Positions 1 through 9,251 of a DNA stretch of 64,000 bases are shown here, piece by piece (the first letter of the stretch is position 1; each line of letters starts with the position of its first letter). Made by a program: the position numbers and the translations under genes. Origin of the DNA: Neisseria subflava. GTDB taxonomy: Bacteria; Pseudomonadota; Gammaproteobacteria; Burkholderiales; Neisseriaceae. The notes below the pieces were generated by a model, which saw nothing but the letters and a program-made list of their open reading frames with translations, had not been told where the DNA came from and ran no database searches. The DNA lies in the NCBI RefSeq assembly GCF_024205745.1, contig NZ_CP073117.1, positions 1,612,001 through 1,676,000 of the forward strand, given 5' to 3'.

Positions 1-8
1 ATCATTCT

Positions 9-1994
9 ATGTCTGCCAAATCATGGCATATCGAGGAAGGCAAGCCTTATCCCATGGGCGCGACCCTGACAAGTAAGGGTGCAAATTTCACTTTGTTTTC
101 CATCAATGCCGAAAAGGTCGAATTGTGTCTGTTTGATAAGGATAAAGAAACCCGTTTGGAGATGCCTTCGCGGCGCGGTTCGGTATTTTACGGATTTGTG
201 CCGGACGTTAAGGCGGGGCAGCGATACGGTTTCCGCGTGTATGGACGTGAAAACGCAGAATACGGCTCATGTTTTAATCCCAACAAATTGCTGATTGATC
301 CGTATTCCAAAAAAATTGACGGCAAACCAAGCTACCGTACCGCCGAAGAAATGGCATGGTTCAGGCCGGAAGATGAACGCGACAATACCGCCGTTGCACC
401 GAAAAGTGTCGTGATCGGACGCAGCCGATTTAATTGGGCCAAAGATTGCCGTCCGGAAATACCGTGGGGCAAAACCATTATTTATGAAGCCCATGTCAAA
501 GGGTTTACCAAGCAGTTCCCCGATTTGAAGTACGCAGGCACTTATAAGGCCTTGAGTGATAAACGGGTTTTGACCTATTTGCAAGAGTTGGGGGTGACGA
601 CGGTCGAGTTGCTGCCGATTCATTATCATCTGGACGAATACCATCTTCAGCAGATGGGCTTGAGCAATTATTGGGGTTACAACACTTACTCCCATTTTGC
701 CGTTGAGCCGTCTTATGCCGATAATCCCGAGCGTGCGGCGGCAGAGCTGAAACAGGCGGTTAAAGCCCTGCATCAGGCGGGTTTGGAAGTGATTTTGGAT
801 GTCGTGTACAACCACACGGCAGAACAGGACGACAAAGGCCCGATGCTGTGTCAGCGCGGTATCGACAACACTTTATGGTATTGGCACACCTCTTACGGCA
901 GCTATGAGAACTGGTCAGGTTGCGGCAATACGCTCAATATTGTCCGTCGCGACGTTACCCGTTGGGCGGCAGACAGCCTGCGCTATTGGGCTGAAGAGTT
1001 TCATGTTGACGGCTTCCGATTCGACTTGGGAACCGTATTGGGACGCGAACCCGATTTCCAATCATATGGCCGTTTTTTCCAAGTCCTGTATCAAGACCCG
1101 GTATTGGCCGGTTTGAAGCTGATTGTCGAAGCATGGGACATCGGCGAGGGCGGCTATCACTTGGGCAATTTCCCGCAACCTTTTGCCGAATGGAACGGCC
1201 GTTTCCGCGATGATATGCGCGCGTTTTGGTCGTGGGAAAGCGGTAATTTAGGTGCATTTGCCGAACGCTTGGCCGGGTCGTCCGATATTTTCAACCACAG
1301 CGGCCGCCGACCGTCTGCCAGCATCAACTTCATTACCGCACATGACGGCTTCACTCTGCACGATTTGGTCAGCTACAACGAAAAACACAACGAAGCGAAT
1401 GGTGAAAACAACCGCGACGGGCATAATGAAAACATCAGCTACAACCACGGCGTAGAAGGCGAAACCGATGATGAAGAGGTTTTGCTCAACCGCGAATACA
1501 CGTCCAAAGCGTTGCTTGCCTCCTTATTTTTATCCAACGGTACGCCCATGCTGTTGGCCGGCGATGAGTTCGGCAACAGTCAGCAAGGCAACAACAACAG
1601 CTACTGCCAAGATAATCCGATTACATGGTTGGATTGGCAAAATGAGTCCCATGCGTTGCAAAATTACACTCAAGAGCTGATACGTGTCCGCAGCCAAATC
1701 AAGCTGCTGACAGATGATTGTTGGTGGGAAAAAGAGCGTGTGCAATGGCTCAATGCCGATAGCAGCCCAATGACCGAATATTGTTGGCACAACAGGGGCA
1801 GTAAGGCGATTCAGATCGTTTTGGATGATGAGTGGCTGCTGTTGGTAAATGCCAAACGTAGTCGTCAGTTATTTAATCTGCCTCAAGGTAATTGGAAAAT
1901 TTCTTGCGTACCATCAGAGAAATTAAATTACGAAGAATCAGGGAAATGTGTTGTTGAGCATATGGGGATTTGGATTTTGCATAAAACAAATTAA
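9..1994 (+). CDS. glgX: Glycogen debranching enzyme GlgX
   Basis: GlgX hydrolyses alpha-1,6 branch stubs left by glycogen phosphorylase, in the cytoplasm. The 661-residue product has the family's usual length (about 660). An N-terminal early-set/CBM48 region (about 10-110) precedes a GH13 barrel. GH13 motifs are visible: DVVYNH near 263, DGFRFD with the catalytic Asp near 339, the acid Glu in VEAWD near 374, and TAHDG near 441. The start lies 8 bases inside the window, so its ribosome site and anything upstream are not visible. glgP follows about 310 bases downstream on the same strand, and the two enzymes act together in glycogen breakdown. Family assignment is firm. Confidence 0.95.
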   Translation: MSAKSWHIEEGKPYPMGATLTSKGANFTLFSINAEKVELCLFDKDKETRLEMPSRRGSVFYGFVPDVKAGQRYGFRVYGRENAEYGSCFNPNKLLIDPYSKKIDGKPSYRTAEEMAWFRPEDERDNTAVAPKSVVIGRSRFNWAKDCRPEIPWGKTIIYEAHVKGFTKQFPDLKYAGTYKALSDKRVLTYLQELGVTTVELLPIHYHLDEYHLQQMGLSNYWGYNTYSHFAVEPSYADNPERAAAELKQAVKALHQAGLEVILDVVYNHTAEQDDKGPMLCQRGIDNTLWYWHTSYGSYENWSGCGNTLNIVRRDVTRWAADSLRYWAEEFHVDGFRFDLGTVLGREPDFQSYGRFFQVLYQDPVLAGLKLIVEAWDIGEGGYHLGNFPQPFAEWNGRFRDDMRAFWSWESGNLGAFAERLAGSSDIFNHSGRRPSASINFITAHDGFTLHDLVSYNEKHNEANGENNRDGHNENISYNHGVEGETDDEEVLLNREYTSKALLASLFLSNGTPMLLAGDEFGNSQQGNNNSYCQDNPITWLDWQNESHALQNYTQELIRVRSQIKLLTDDCWWEKERVQWLNADSSPMTEYCWHNRGSKAIQIVLDDEWLLLVNAKRSRQLFNLPQGNWKISCVPSEKLNYEESGKCVVEHMGIWILHKTN

Positions 1995-2307
1995 ATGAGA
2001 ATTAAACTATTGTTTGATTAACTCTTTGATATGTTGTTGGTATTTGTTCATTTTTGGCTTCGTGGTATAAATCGAAAATGCCGATGATATGATTGATGGG
2101 TTAGTTGTTAATTAAATGTTTTATAAAGAAAAAAATATCCTTTTTTTAAATCTTTCCGCTATAATTCCTTGTTGTGTAACAAACCTACGCGTCATTCCTT
2201 TCAGACGGCCTGTTACCGTTGTCAGGCCGTCTGAAAACCGAGTTTCGTTGTTTTTAATAAAACCATCAGGCGCGTTGTCCAGTGCCTCACGCTAGAGAAA
2301 GGCTTCC
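1995..2307 (+). other. glgX-glgP intergenic region
   Basis: This AT-rich 313-base gap holds no convincing gene. It contains a TATAAT -10 candidate at 2160-2165 with no good -35. Next comes a perfect inverted pair of uptake words at 2199-2212 and 2223-2236, which would fold into a 14-bp stem with a 10-base loop. The AGAAAGG ribosome site for glgP is at about 2295. The hairpin sits between the -10 and glgP, so it would lie in the glgP leader RNA if that -10 is used. Confidence 0.5.
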
Positions 2308-4788
2308 ATGGCTAAGAAAAAACTCCCTATCTCCGGTTACGATTACGTAATGCCTAAACCGGACGCCGAAACCATCCGTAAATCCATCGTTTACAAGCTG
2401 ATTTTCATCTTGGGCGTAGATCCGAAGGAGGCAACTTCACACCAATGGCTCAACGCCGCCATGCTTGCCGCGCGTGACCTGATTGCGGAAGATTTCCTCA
2501 AAACACGCCGCGCCCACATCGACAACAGCAAACGCATGGTTTATTACCTGTCTATGGAATTCCTGCTCGGCCGTTCGTTTGTCAACGCGCTGATTAACGA
2601 AGGCGTTTACGCCGAATTTGAAGAGGCCTTCAAGCAACTGGGCAAAGAATTTGCCGATGTCTGCGAACAAGAAGAAGATCCGGGTTTGGGTAACGGCGGT
2701 TTGGGCCGTTTAGCCGCCTGCTTCCTCGACTCTTTGGCAACCCTGCGCATTCCGGCCATGGGCTACGGTATCCGTTACCAATACGGTATGTTCAAACAAG
2801 AAATCGTGGATGGCCAACAAGTCGAAAAACCCGATTTGTGGCTCGACCAAGATTTGGCATGGCAGTTTGCCCGTCCGAACAAACAATATTCCATCCGTTT
2901 CGGCGGTCACGTGTTGAACTTGGGTGACAAAAAAGAATGGCAGCCGAGCGAAGAAATTTCCGCCTGGGCATACGATGAAATCATTCCTGGCTATGGCGGC
3001 GAATGTGCCAACCCATTGCGCTTGTGGACTGCACACGCAGGCAACCTGTTTGACCTTGCCGACTTCAACCGAGGCGACTATGCCTCTGCCGTTCGCGCAC
3101 AAAACAGCGACGAAAACATCTCACGCGTTCTGTATCCGAACGACTCTACAGAATCCGGCCGCGAATTGCGCCTGAAACAAGAATACTTCTTGGTTTCCGC
3201 TTCCGTTCAAGACATCGTTGCACGCCATAAATGTCGTTTCCCAAGTATCCGCACTTTGGCAGACGAAGTCGCCATCCACTTGAACGATACCCATCCGGTG
3301 CTCGCCATTCCAGAATTGATGCGCATCCTGATTGACGAAGAGGGCATTGCATGGACTGAAGCATGGAATATGTGCTGTAAGATTTTCTCTTACACCAACC
3401 ACACATTGATGAGCGAAGCCTTGGAAACCTGGCAGGTTGACCTGATGGGCCGTCTGCTGCCGCGCCACTTGGACATCATCTTTGAAATCAACGCTTACTT
3501 CCTCAATGCCTTACGCGCCATCGGCAACTTCGACGACGACTTTGTCCGCCGCGTATCCATCATCGACGAAACCCACGGCCGTCGCGTCCGCATGGCATGG
3601 CTTGCCGTAATCGGTTCGCACAAAGTCAACGGTGTGGCAAAAATCCACTCTGATTTGATGACCACATCCATCTTTGCCGACTTTGCCAAAATATTCCCGG
3701 AACGCTTTACCAACGTAACCAACGGCGTAACCCCACGCCGCTGGATCAACATCGCCAACCCGGGCTTGACCAAATTCTTGGACAAACATCTGGGCGATGA
3801 AGACTGGCGTTTGCATTTGGACAACCTGGCCAAGCTCAACGACAAAGTGGACGATGCCTCCGTACAGGCAGAATTCGGCGAAGTGAAAAAAGCCGCCAAA
3901 GAGCGCCTTGCCAAATACATCGAAAATGAGCTGGGCATCAAAGTTAACACTGATGCACTTTTCGACATCCAAATCAAACGTATCCACGAGTACAAACGTC
4001 AAGCATTGAACGTGATGCACATCGTCGACCGCTACAACAAAATCTTGGAAAACCCGGATTTCGATTGGCAGCCGCGCGTGTTCATCTTTGCCGGTAAAGC
4101 CGCTTCCGCCTATTACATGGCGAAGAAAATCATCCGACTGATTAACGACGTTGCCAAAGTCATCAACAACGACACCCGTATCCGCGACCTGATTAAAGTC
4201 GTTTACATCCCAAACTACAGCGTCAGTCTTGCCCAAATCATCATTCCTGCCGCCGATTTGCACGAACAAATCTCACTGGCGGGTACAGAGGCATCCGGTA
4301 CCAGCAACATGAAATTTGCCCTCAACGGCGCAATCTGTATGGGTACACTGGATGGCGCGAACGTTGAGATTTTGGAAAAAGTCGGCGCGGACAACTGCTA
4401 TATCTTCGGTAACACCGTAGAACAAGTCGAAGAAATCCGCCGTAACGGTTACGACCCGTTGAGCTATATCGAGCGAGACAGCGACCTGCGCCGCGTCGTC
4501 AACCAAATCAGCCAAGGCACTTTCTCTCCGGAAGAGCCAAATCGCTACAACGACGTGTTGCAACCATATGGCGATTTCTATCAACTGATGGCGGATTTCC
4601 GCAGCTACATCGACACGCAATACAAAGCGGACGAACACTACCGCAACGTATCCGCATGGCGCAAATCAGCCTTGATCAACATCGCCAACATGGGCTTCTT
4701 CTCATCCGACCGCTCCATCGCCGACTACTGCCGCGATATTTGGTACATCAAACCATTGAGCGAAAAAGAACTGCCCGGCAAAAATTAA
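2308..4788 (+). CDS. glgP: Glycogen/maltodextrin phosphorylase
   Basis: This GT35 phosphorylase releases glucose-1-phosphate from the non-reducing ends of glycogen or maltodextrin. The 826 residues match the usual length (about 800-830). The pyridoxal-phosphate signature EASGTSNMKF is at about 660-669, with the cofactor lysine near 668. The glycine-rich segment GNGGLGRLAACF near 130 is also typical. GlgP and MalP types cannot be separated from sequence alone, but the glgX neighbour favours glycogen. The start ATG follows an AGAAAGG-like ribosome site. A clean intrinsic terminator follows the stop codon. Confidence 0.95.
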   Translation: MAKKKLPISGYDYVMPKPDAETIRKSIVYKLIFILGVDPKEATSHQWLNAAMLAARDLIAEDFLKTRRAHIDNSKRMVYYLSMEFLLGRSFVNALINEGVYAEFEEAFKQLGKEFADVCEQEEDPGLGNGGLGRLAACFLDSLATLRIPAMGYGIRYQYGMFKQEIVDGQQVEKPDLWLDQDLAWQFARPNKQYSIRFGGHVLNLGDKKEWQPSEEISAWAYDEIIPGYGGECANPLRLWTAHAGNLFDLADFNRGDYASAVRAQNSDENISRVLYPNDSTESGRELRLKQEYFLVSASVQDIVARHKCRFPSIRTLADEVAIHLNDTHPVLAIPELMRILIDEEGIAWTEAWNMCCKIFSYTNHTLMSEALETWQVDLMGRLLPRHLDIIFEINAYFLNALRAIGNFDDDFVRRVSIIDETHGRRVRMAWLAVIGSHKVNGVAKIHSDLMTTSIFADFAKIFPERFTNVTNGVTPRRWINIANPGLTKFLDKHLGDEDWRLHLDNLAKLNDKVDDASVQAEFGEVKKAAKERLAKYIENELGIKVNTDALFDIQIKRIHEYKRQALNVMHIVDRYNKILENPDFDWQPRVFIFAGKAASAYYMAKKIIRLINDVAKVINNDTRIRDLIKVVYIPNYSVSLAQIIIPAADLHEQISLAGTEASGTSNMKFALNGAICMGTLDGANVEILEKVGADNCYIFGNTVEQVEEIRRNGYDPLSYIERDSDLRRVVNQISQGTFSPEEPNRYNDVLQPYGDFYQLMADFRSYIDTQYKADEHYRNVSAWRKSALINIANMGFFSSDRSIADYCRDIWYIKPLSEKELPGKN

Positions 4789-4807
4789 GCGTTGAGCAGA
4801 TAGCGAA

Positions 4808-4841
4808 AGCCGATACATCAGGAAGGTGTATCGGCTTTTTT
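4808..4841 (+). terminator. Intrinsic terminator of glgP
   Basis: A perfect 10-bp stem (AGCCGATACA paired with TGTATCGGCT) with a 9-base loop is followed by a T run. It lies 20 bases after the glgP stop. Unlike most terminators in this window it does not use uptake words. Confidence 0.9.
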
Positions 4842-4848
4842 CGGGTGT

Positions 4849-4854
4849 TATAAT
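4849..4854 (+). promoter_or_regulatory. -10 candidate for hsdR
   Basis: A perfect TATAAT lies 42 bases before the hsdR ATG, directly after the glgP terminator. The expected -35 position overlaps the terminator stem and is weak. Confidence 0.45.
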
Positions 4855-4890
4855 CTGTTTCAATAATTATATTTATGGTTGGTTACGTCT

Positions 4891-7800
4891 ATGTCTCAAA
4901 CTCACAACGAAAATTCCCGCGTCAAAATCCCTGCTATTTTGCACCTAATGCGGTTGGGCTACGATTACCTCTCGCTCAAAAATGCAAATTGGGACAAATC
5001 AACCAATATTTTTCCTGAAATCTTCATAGAAAGCCTCTGCCGCATTAATCCCGATTTATCGCCGGACGATGCACGCCGTTTGCTGACTGACATTACTATT
5101 GAGTTAGACAACGAAGACTTGGGGCAAAAATTTTACGAACGCCTCACCAATCAATCCGGCGGCAAGAAACTAATAGACTTTCAAAATTTTGATAACAACA
5201 GCTTCCACGTTGTAACCGAATTGCCCTGCATCAACGGCGATGAAGAATTCCGCCCTGACATTACCCTGCTGGTAAACGGTATGCCTTTGGTCTTTATCGA
5301 AGTCAAAAAGCCCAATAACAAAGGCGGCATCGGTGAAGAGCGGGAGCGCATGGGCAAACGTGCGAAAAATCCCAAATTCCGCCGTTTCATCAACATCACC
5401 CAATTCATGATTTTTTCCAACAACATGGAATACGACGACGGCGCAACCGAGCCGGTGCAGGGTGCGTTTTATGCCTCGTCTGCTTATGGCAAGCCCATGT
5501 TTAACTATTTCCGCGAAGAGCATAAATTAAACCTTGCCGAATTATTGAACACGTTTTCAGACGGCCTTGAAAATACCGTACTGCAGGATAATAATTTATC
5601 TGTTATCAAACACAGTCCCGAATTTGCCAGCAATAAATCGCCCGATACACCGACCAACCGCATCCTGACATCGCTGCTTTGCCGTAATCGTCTTGCCTTT
5701 ATCCTGCAGCATGGGCTGACTTACGTCAGAAGCAACCAAAGCATGATACAAAAACACATCATGCGCTATCCGCAGCTATTTGCTACTCTTGCCATTGAAA
5801 AACATCTGACGGATGGCGGCAAAAAAGGCGTGATTTGGCATACCCAAGGCTCGGGCAAAACCGCGCTTGCCTATTACAACACACGCTATTTGACGCACTA
5901 TTACGCCAAACAAGGCATCGTACCGAAATTCTATTTCATTGTAGACAGGCTCGATTTATTGAAACAAGCGCAGCGCGAATTTACCGCCCGCGACTTAATC
6001 GTCCATACCATCGACAGCCGCGAAGCTTTCGCTGCTGATATCAAATCCGCCCAAACCCTGCACAACCACTCAGGCAAACCGGAAATTACCGTCGTCAACA
6101 TCCAAAAATTCAAAGATGACCCTGATGTTGTCGCCCGTAACGACTACGACCTCGCCATCCAGCGCGTTTATTTTCTTGACGAAGTACACCGCAGCTACAA
6201 CCCCAAAGGCTCGTTTCTTGCCAATCTCAACCAGTCGGACATAAACGCCGTCAAAATCGGGCTGACCGGCACGCCGCTTATCGGCGTAACCGCAGGCAAC
6301 GTCAACACCCGAGAGCTTTTCGGCGACTACATCCACAAATACTATTACAACGCCTCCATTGCCGACGGCTACACCCTACGCCTGATACGTGAAGAAATCG
6401 GCAGCCGATACAAAGCCCAATTACAAGAAGCACTGGCGCAACTTGAAGTCGAAAAAGGCAGCTTTGACCGCAAAGAAATCTATGCCCATCCGCATTTCGT
6501 CCGTCCGATGCTCGACTATATCCTTGACGACTTTGCCAAATTCAGAAAAACCAACCAAGACGACAGCCTCGGCGCCATGGTCGTTTGCGACAGCTCAGAA
6601 CAGGCACGACAACTCTTTGACCATTTTCAGACAGCCTCAGACCACAATCTCACCGCCGCGCTGATATTGCACGATATCGGCACCAAAGACGAACGCGACC
6701 AATGGGTTAAAGACTTTAAAGCAGGCAAAATCGACATCCTGTTTGTGTACAACATGCTTTTGACCGGCTTTGACGCGCCGCGCCTGAAAAAGCTCTACTT
6801 AGGCAGACTCATCAAAGCCCACAATCTTCTACAAACTCTGACCCGCGTCAACCGCACCTACAAATCATACCGTTACGGTTATGTTGTCGATTTTGCCGAC
6901 ATCCAAAGCGAATTTGATAAAACCAACCGCGCCTATTGGGACGAACTTTCTAACGAATTGGGCGACGAAATCGGCAGCTACAGCCAGCTTTTCAAAACCG
7001 CCGAAGAAATCGAACAGGAAATTGCAGGAATTAATGACGCCCTGTTTGAATTCGATAGAGAAAACGCCGAAGTATTTCGTCATCAAATCGAACAAATAGC
7101 AGATAAAAAACAACTTCTTGCCCTGAAAAAAGCCTTGCAAACCGCAAGAGAGTTGTACAACGTCCTGCGCCTGCAAGGCAATCATGAGTTTCTCGAGCGT
7201 CTGGATTTTGACAAACTCAATCTTTTATATCGCGAAGCTGTTTCACGCTTAGATACCTTAAACATTATTGAAAAACAGCAACAAGGCAATATCGCCCATT
7301 TGCTCAATGAAGCATTGGAAGACGTTTACTTCCAGTTCGTCAAAATCAGCGAAGCCGAGCTCAAGCTTGCCGACGATTTGAAAGACATCATGCGCAAAGT
7401 GCGTGAAGGGCTGGCAAGCAACTTCGACCAACAGGACCCCGAATACATCAGCCTGCGCGAAGAGCTGGAACGTATCTTCAAGAAAAAGAACCTCGCCGAA
7501 GTCGGACAAGAAGAAATGCAGGCAAACATCGCTACGCTCGATGTTGTTTATGCCAAAATCAAAGAGCTGAACCGTCAAAACGACCTCTTACGGCACAAAT
7601 ACCACGGCGACACCAAATACGCCCGACTTCATAAGCGGCTGATGGAAAACCCCGCCCTCTACGGCGATAAACTCAAAGTCTTTAACGCGCTGACGGGTGT
7701 AAAAACCGATGCTGACCAAAAAGTGCTGGATATGGAGCAGATTTTGGACAACCAGAATTACTTTGAAAAACAAATGCAGGGCATCGTATTAAAACGCTTT

Positions 7801-7896
7801 AGAACGGAGCAAAAATTCCCCGTTCAACCCGCCGACATCCAAGCCATCAACCGCCTGTTGGTGCGGGAATATTTAAAAGAAAGCGGGCGGGTTTGA
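4891..7896 (+). CDS. hsdR: Type I restriction enzyme, R (endonuclease/translocase) subunit
   Basis: HsdR is the DNA-translocating and cleaving subunit of a type I restriction enzyme. The N-terminal nuclease domain shows the D...ExK pattern (RPDITLL near 122, FIEVKK near 136). The SF2 motor has Walker A QGSGKTA near 319, a DEVH box near 430 and the TGTP motif near 459. The C-terminal third is helical, as expected for binding the methylase complex. I chose ATG 4891; a TTG at 4879 would add four residues. About 1000 residues is normal for the family. The order R-S-M on one strand, with about 100 and 50 bases between genes, suggests co-transcription. Confidence 0.95.
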   Translation: MSQTHNENSRVKIPAILHLMRLGYDYLSLKNANWDKSTNIFPEIFIESLCRINPDLSPDDARRLLTDITIELDNEDLGQKFYERLTNQSGGKKLIDFQNFDNNSFHVVTELPCINGDEEFRPDITLLVNGMPLVFIEVKKPNNKGGIGEERERMGKRAKNPKFRRFINITQFMIFSNNMEYDDGATEPVQGAFYASSAYGKPMFNYFREEHKLNLAELLNTFSDGLENTVLQDNNLSVIKHSPEFASNKSPDTPTNRILTSLLCRNRLAFILQHGLTYVRSNQSMIQKHIMRYPQLFATLAIEKHLTDGGKKGVIWHTQGSGKTALAYYNTRYLTHYYAKQGIVPKFYFIVDRLDLLKQAQREFTARDLIVHTIDSREAFAADIKSAQTLHNHSGKPEITVVNIQKFKDDPDVVARNDYDLAIQRVYFLDEVHRSYNPKGSFLANLNQSDINAVKIGLTGTPLIGVTAGNVNTRELFGDYIHKYYYNASIADGYTLRLIREEIGSRYKAQLQEALAQLEVEKGSFDRKEIYAHPHFVRPMLDYILDDFAKFRKTNQDDSLGAMVVCDSSEQARQLFDHFQTASDHNLTAALILHDIGTKDERDQWVKDFKAGKIDILFVYNMLLTGFDAPRLKKLYLGRLIKAHNLLQTLTRVNRTYKSYRYGYVVDFADIQSEFDKTNRAYWDELSNELGDEIGSYSQLFKTAEEIEQEIAGINDALFEFDRENAEVFRHQIEQIADKKQLLALKKALQTARELYNVLRLQGNHEFLERLDFDKLNLLYREAVSRLDTLNIIEKQQQGNIAHLLNEALEDVYFQFVKISEAELKLADDLKDIMRKVREGLASNFDQQDPEYISLREELERIFKKKNLAEVGQEEMQANIATLDVVYAKIKELNRQNDLLRHKYHGDTKYARLHKRLMENPALYGDKLKVFNALTGVKTDADQKVLDMEQILDNQNYFEKQMQGIVLKRFRTEQKFPVQPADIQAINRLLVREYLKESGRV

Positions 7897-8000
7897 GAAG
7901 TAGATTTTCAGGGAGCCTTTATGGGCGTATTGCATACTTTCGAAGTGGACAATAAAAGTGCGGTCGGATTTTGAAATGTTTTTCAGACGGCCTTTAAATA
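7897..8000 (+). other. hsdR-hsdS spacer with a 17-codon ORF
   Basis: A short ATG ORF (7921-7974, 17 residues) has a GGGAGCC sequence just upstream that could act as a ribosome site. It is followed by TTTTTCAGACGGCC, a single uptake word. I see no similarity to a known peptide. It may be a remnant of an inserted gene, since such genes often sit inside neisserial hsd loci, or a chance ORF. Confidence 0.3.
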
Positions 8001-9203
8001 ATGTTTAGAGATGAAGTTGATATGAAAAGTTATACTCTCAAAGATGCCTGTTATATTACAACAGGAAAATTAGATGCTAATCAATCTATAAAAAATGGTA
8101 TTTACCCATTTTTTACTTGTGCAGAATTTCCGGATGCGATTAATACTTATGCTTTTGATTGTGATGCTGTTTTAGTTGCAGGGAATAATGCTAGAGGAAA
8201 TTTTCATGTTAATCGCTATAAAGGAAAATTTAATGCTTACCAAAGGACTTACGTATTAACATCAAAGGAAAACTTTGATATTGATTTCATTTTTTATAGT
8301 TTAAAACTAGAACTTAAAAGGCTAAAAGAGAAATCACAAGGATCACAAACAAAATTTCTTACTTTACCAATACTACAAAATATACATTTTTCTAGTATTT
8401 TAATAAATGAACAGAAATCCATCGCTGCCGTCCTATCCGCTTTGGACAAAAAAATCGCCCTGAACAAACAAATCAACGCGCGCTTGGAAGAGATGGCGAA
8501 AACCCTGTACGACTACTGGTTCGTGCAGTTCGACTTCCCCGATACCAACGGCAAGCCCTACAAATCCTCAGGCGGCGAAATGGTATTTGACGAAACCTTG
8601 AAACGGGAAATTCCGAAGGGGTGGGAGGTGAAGAAGCTAAAGGATGCGATGCAGATCGTTAGAGGAGCTTCACCAAGACCAATAGATGATTTTCTCAGTG
8701 ATAACGGAATTCCCTGGATAAAAATTTCAGATGCAACGGCTACAAGTACGCCGTTCATATTTAAGACAAAAGAATTCATTAAATCTAACGGAAAACAATA
8801 TAGCCGATACTTGTATCCTAATACGTTGATTTTATCAAATAGTGCGACACCTGGAATTCCTAGAATTGTTGAATTGGAATGTTGTGTTCATGATGGTTGG
8901 TTAATTATAGAAAATTTAAAAAATGGTTTATTCAATGAATTCATGTATTTTTACTTTTTAAATTTTAAAGAAAAAATTATAAATTTAGGGTCTGGTAGTA
9001 TCTTTAAGAATCTAAAAACAGAATATATTAAAGAGTTGGATTTAATTATTCCTAATAAGGAAACATTGGAAAACGCAAAAACAATTTTTTCAGATGTATT
9101 TAAAAAAATTAAAAATACACAAAAACAAAACCACCAACTAACCCAACTACGCGATTTCCTACTGCCTATGTTGATGAACGGGCAGGTATCTGTGACGGAA
9201 TAA
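8001..9203 (+). CDS. hsdS: Type I restriction enzyme, S (specificity) subunit
   Basis: HsdS reads the bipartite DNA target for both modification and restriction. The 400 residues show two target-recognition domains (about 5-135 and 205-345). Each is followed by a conserved helical spacer: INEQKSIAAVLSALDKKIAL near 133, and KNTQKQNHQLTQLRDFLLPM near 371. The domains are visibly AT-rich while the spacers have the composition of the host, the usual sign of recognition-domain exchange by recombination. The first ATG (8001) has no good ribosome site; ATG 8022 is an alternative. No simple-sequence tract that would allow slippage is seen in the gene. Confidence 0.92.
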   Translation: MFRDEVDMKSYTLKDACYITTGKLDANQSIKNGIYPFFTCAEFPDAINTYAFDCDAVLVAGNNARGNFHVNRYKGKFNAYQRTYVLTSKENFDIDFIFYSLKLELKRLKEKSQGSQTKFLTLPILQNIHFSSILINEQKSIAAVLSALDKKIALNKQINARLEEMAKTLYDYWFVQFDFPDTNGKPYKSSGGEMVFDETLKREIPKGWEVKKLKDAMQIVRGASPRPIDDFLSDNGIPWIKISDATATSTPFIFKTKEFIKSNGKQYSRYLYPNTLILSNSATPGIPRIVELECCVHDGWLIIENLKNGLFNEFMYFYFLNFKEKIINLGSGSIFKNLKTEYIKELDLIIPNKETLENAKTIFSDVFKKIKNTQKQNHQLTQLRDFLLPMLMNGQVSVTE

Positions 9204-9251
9204 TCTGGATTCAAGAATCCGACCTACAAGATGAAACAAACGAGATAAAAA

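Noticed and set aside
3511-4269. Long minus-strand ORF of 252 codons
   Set aside because: It is the antisense shadow of glgP; composition follows the glgP codons and it has no ribosome site.
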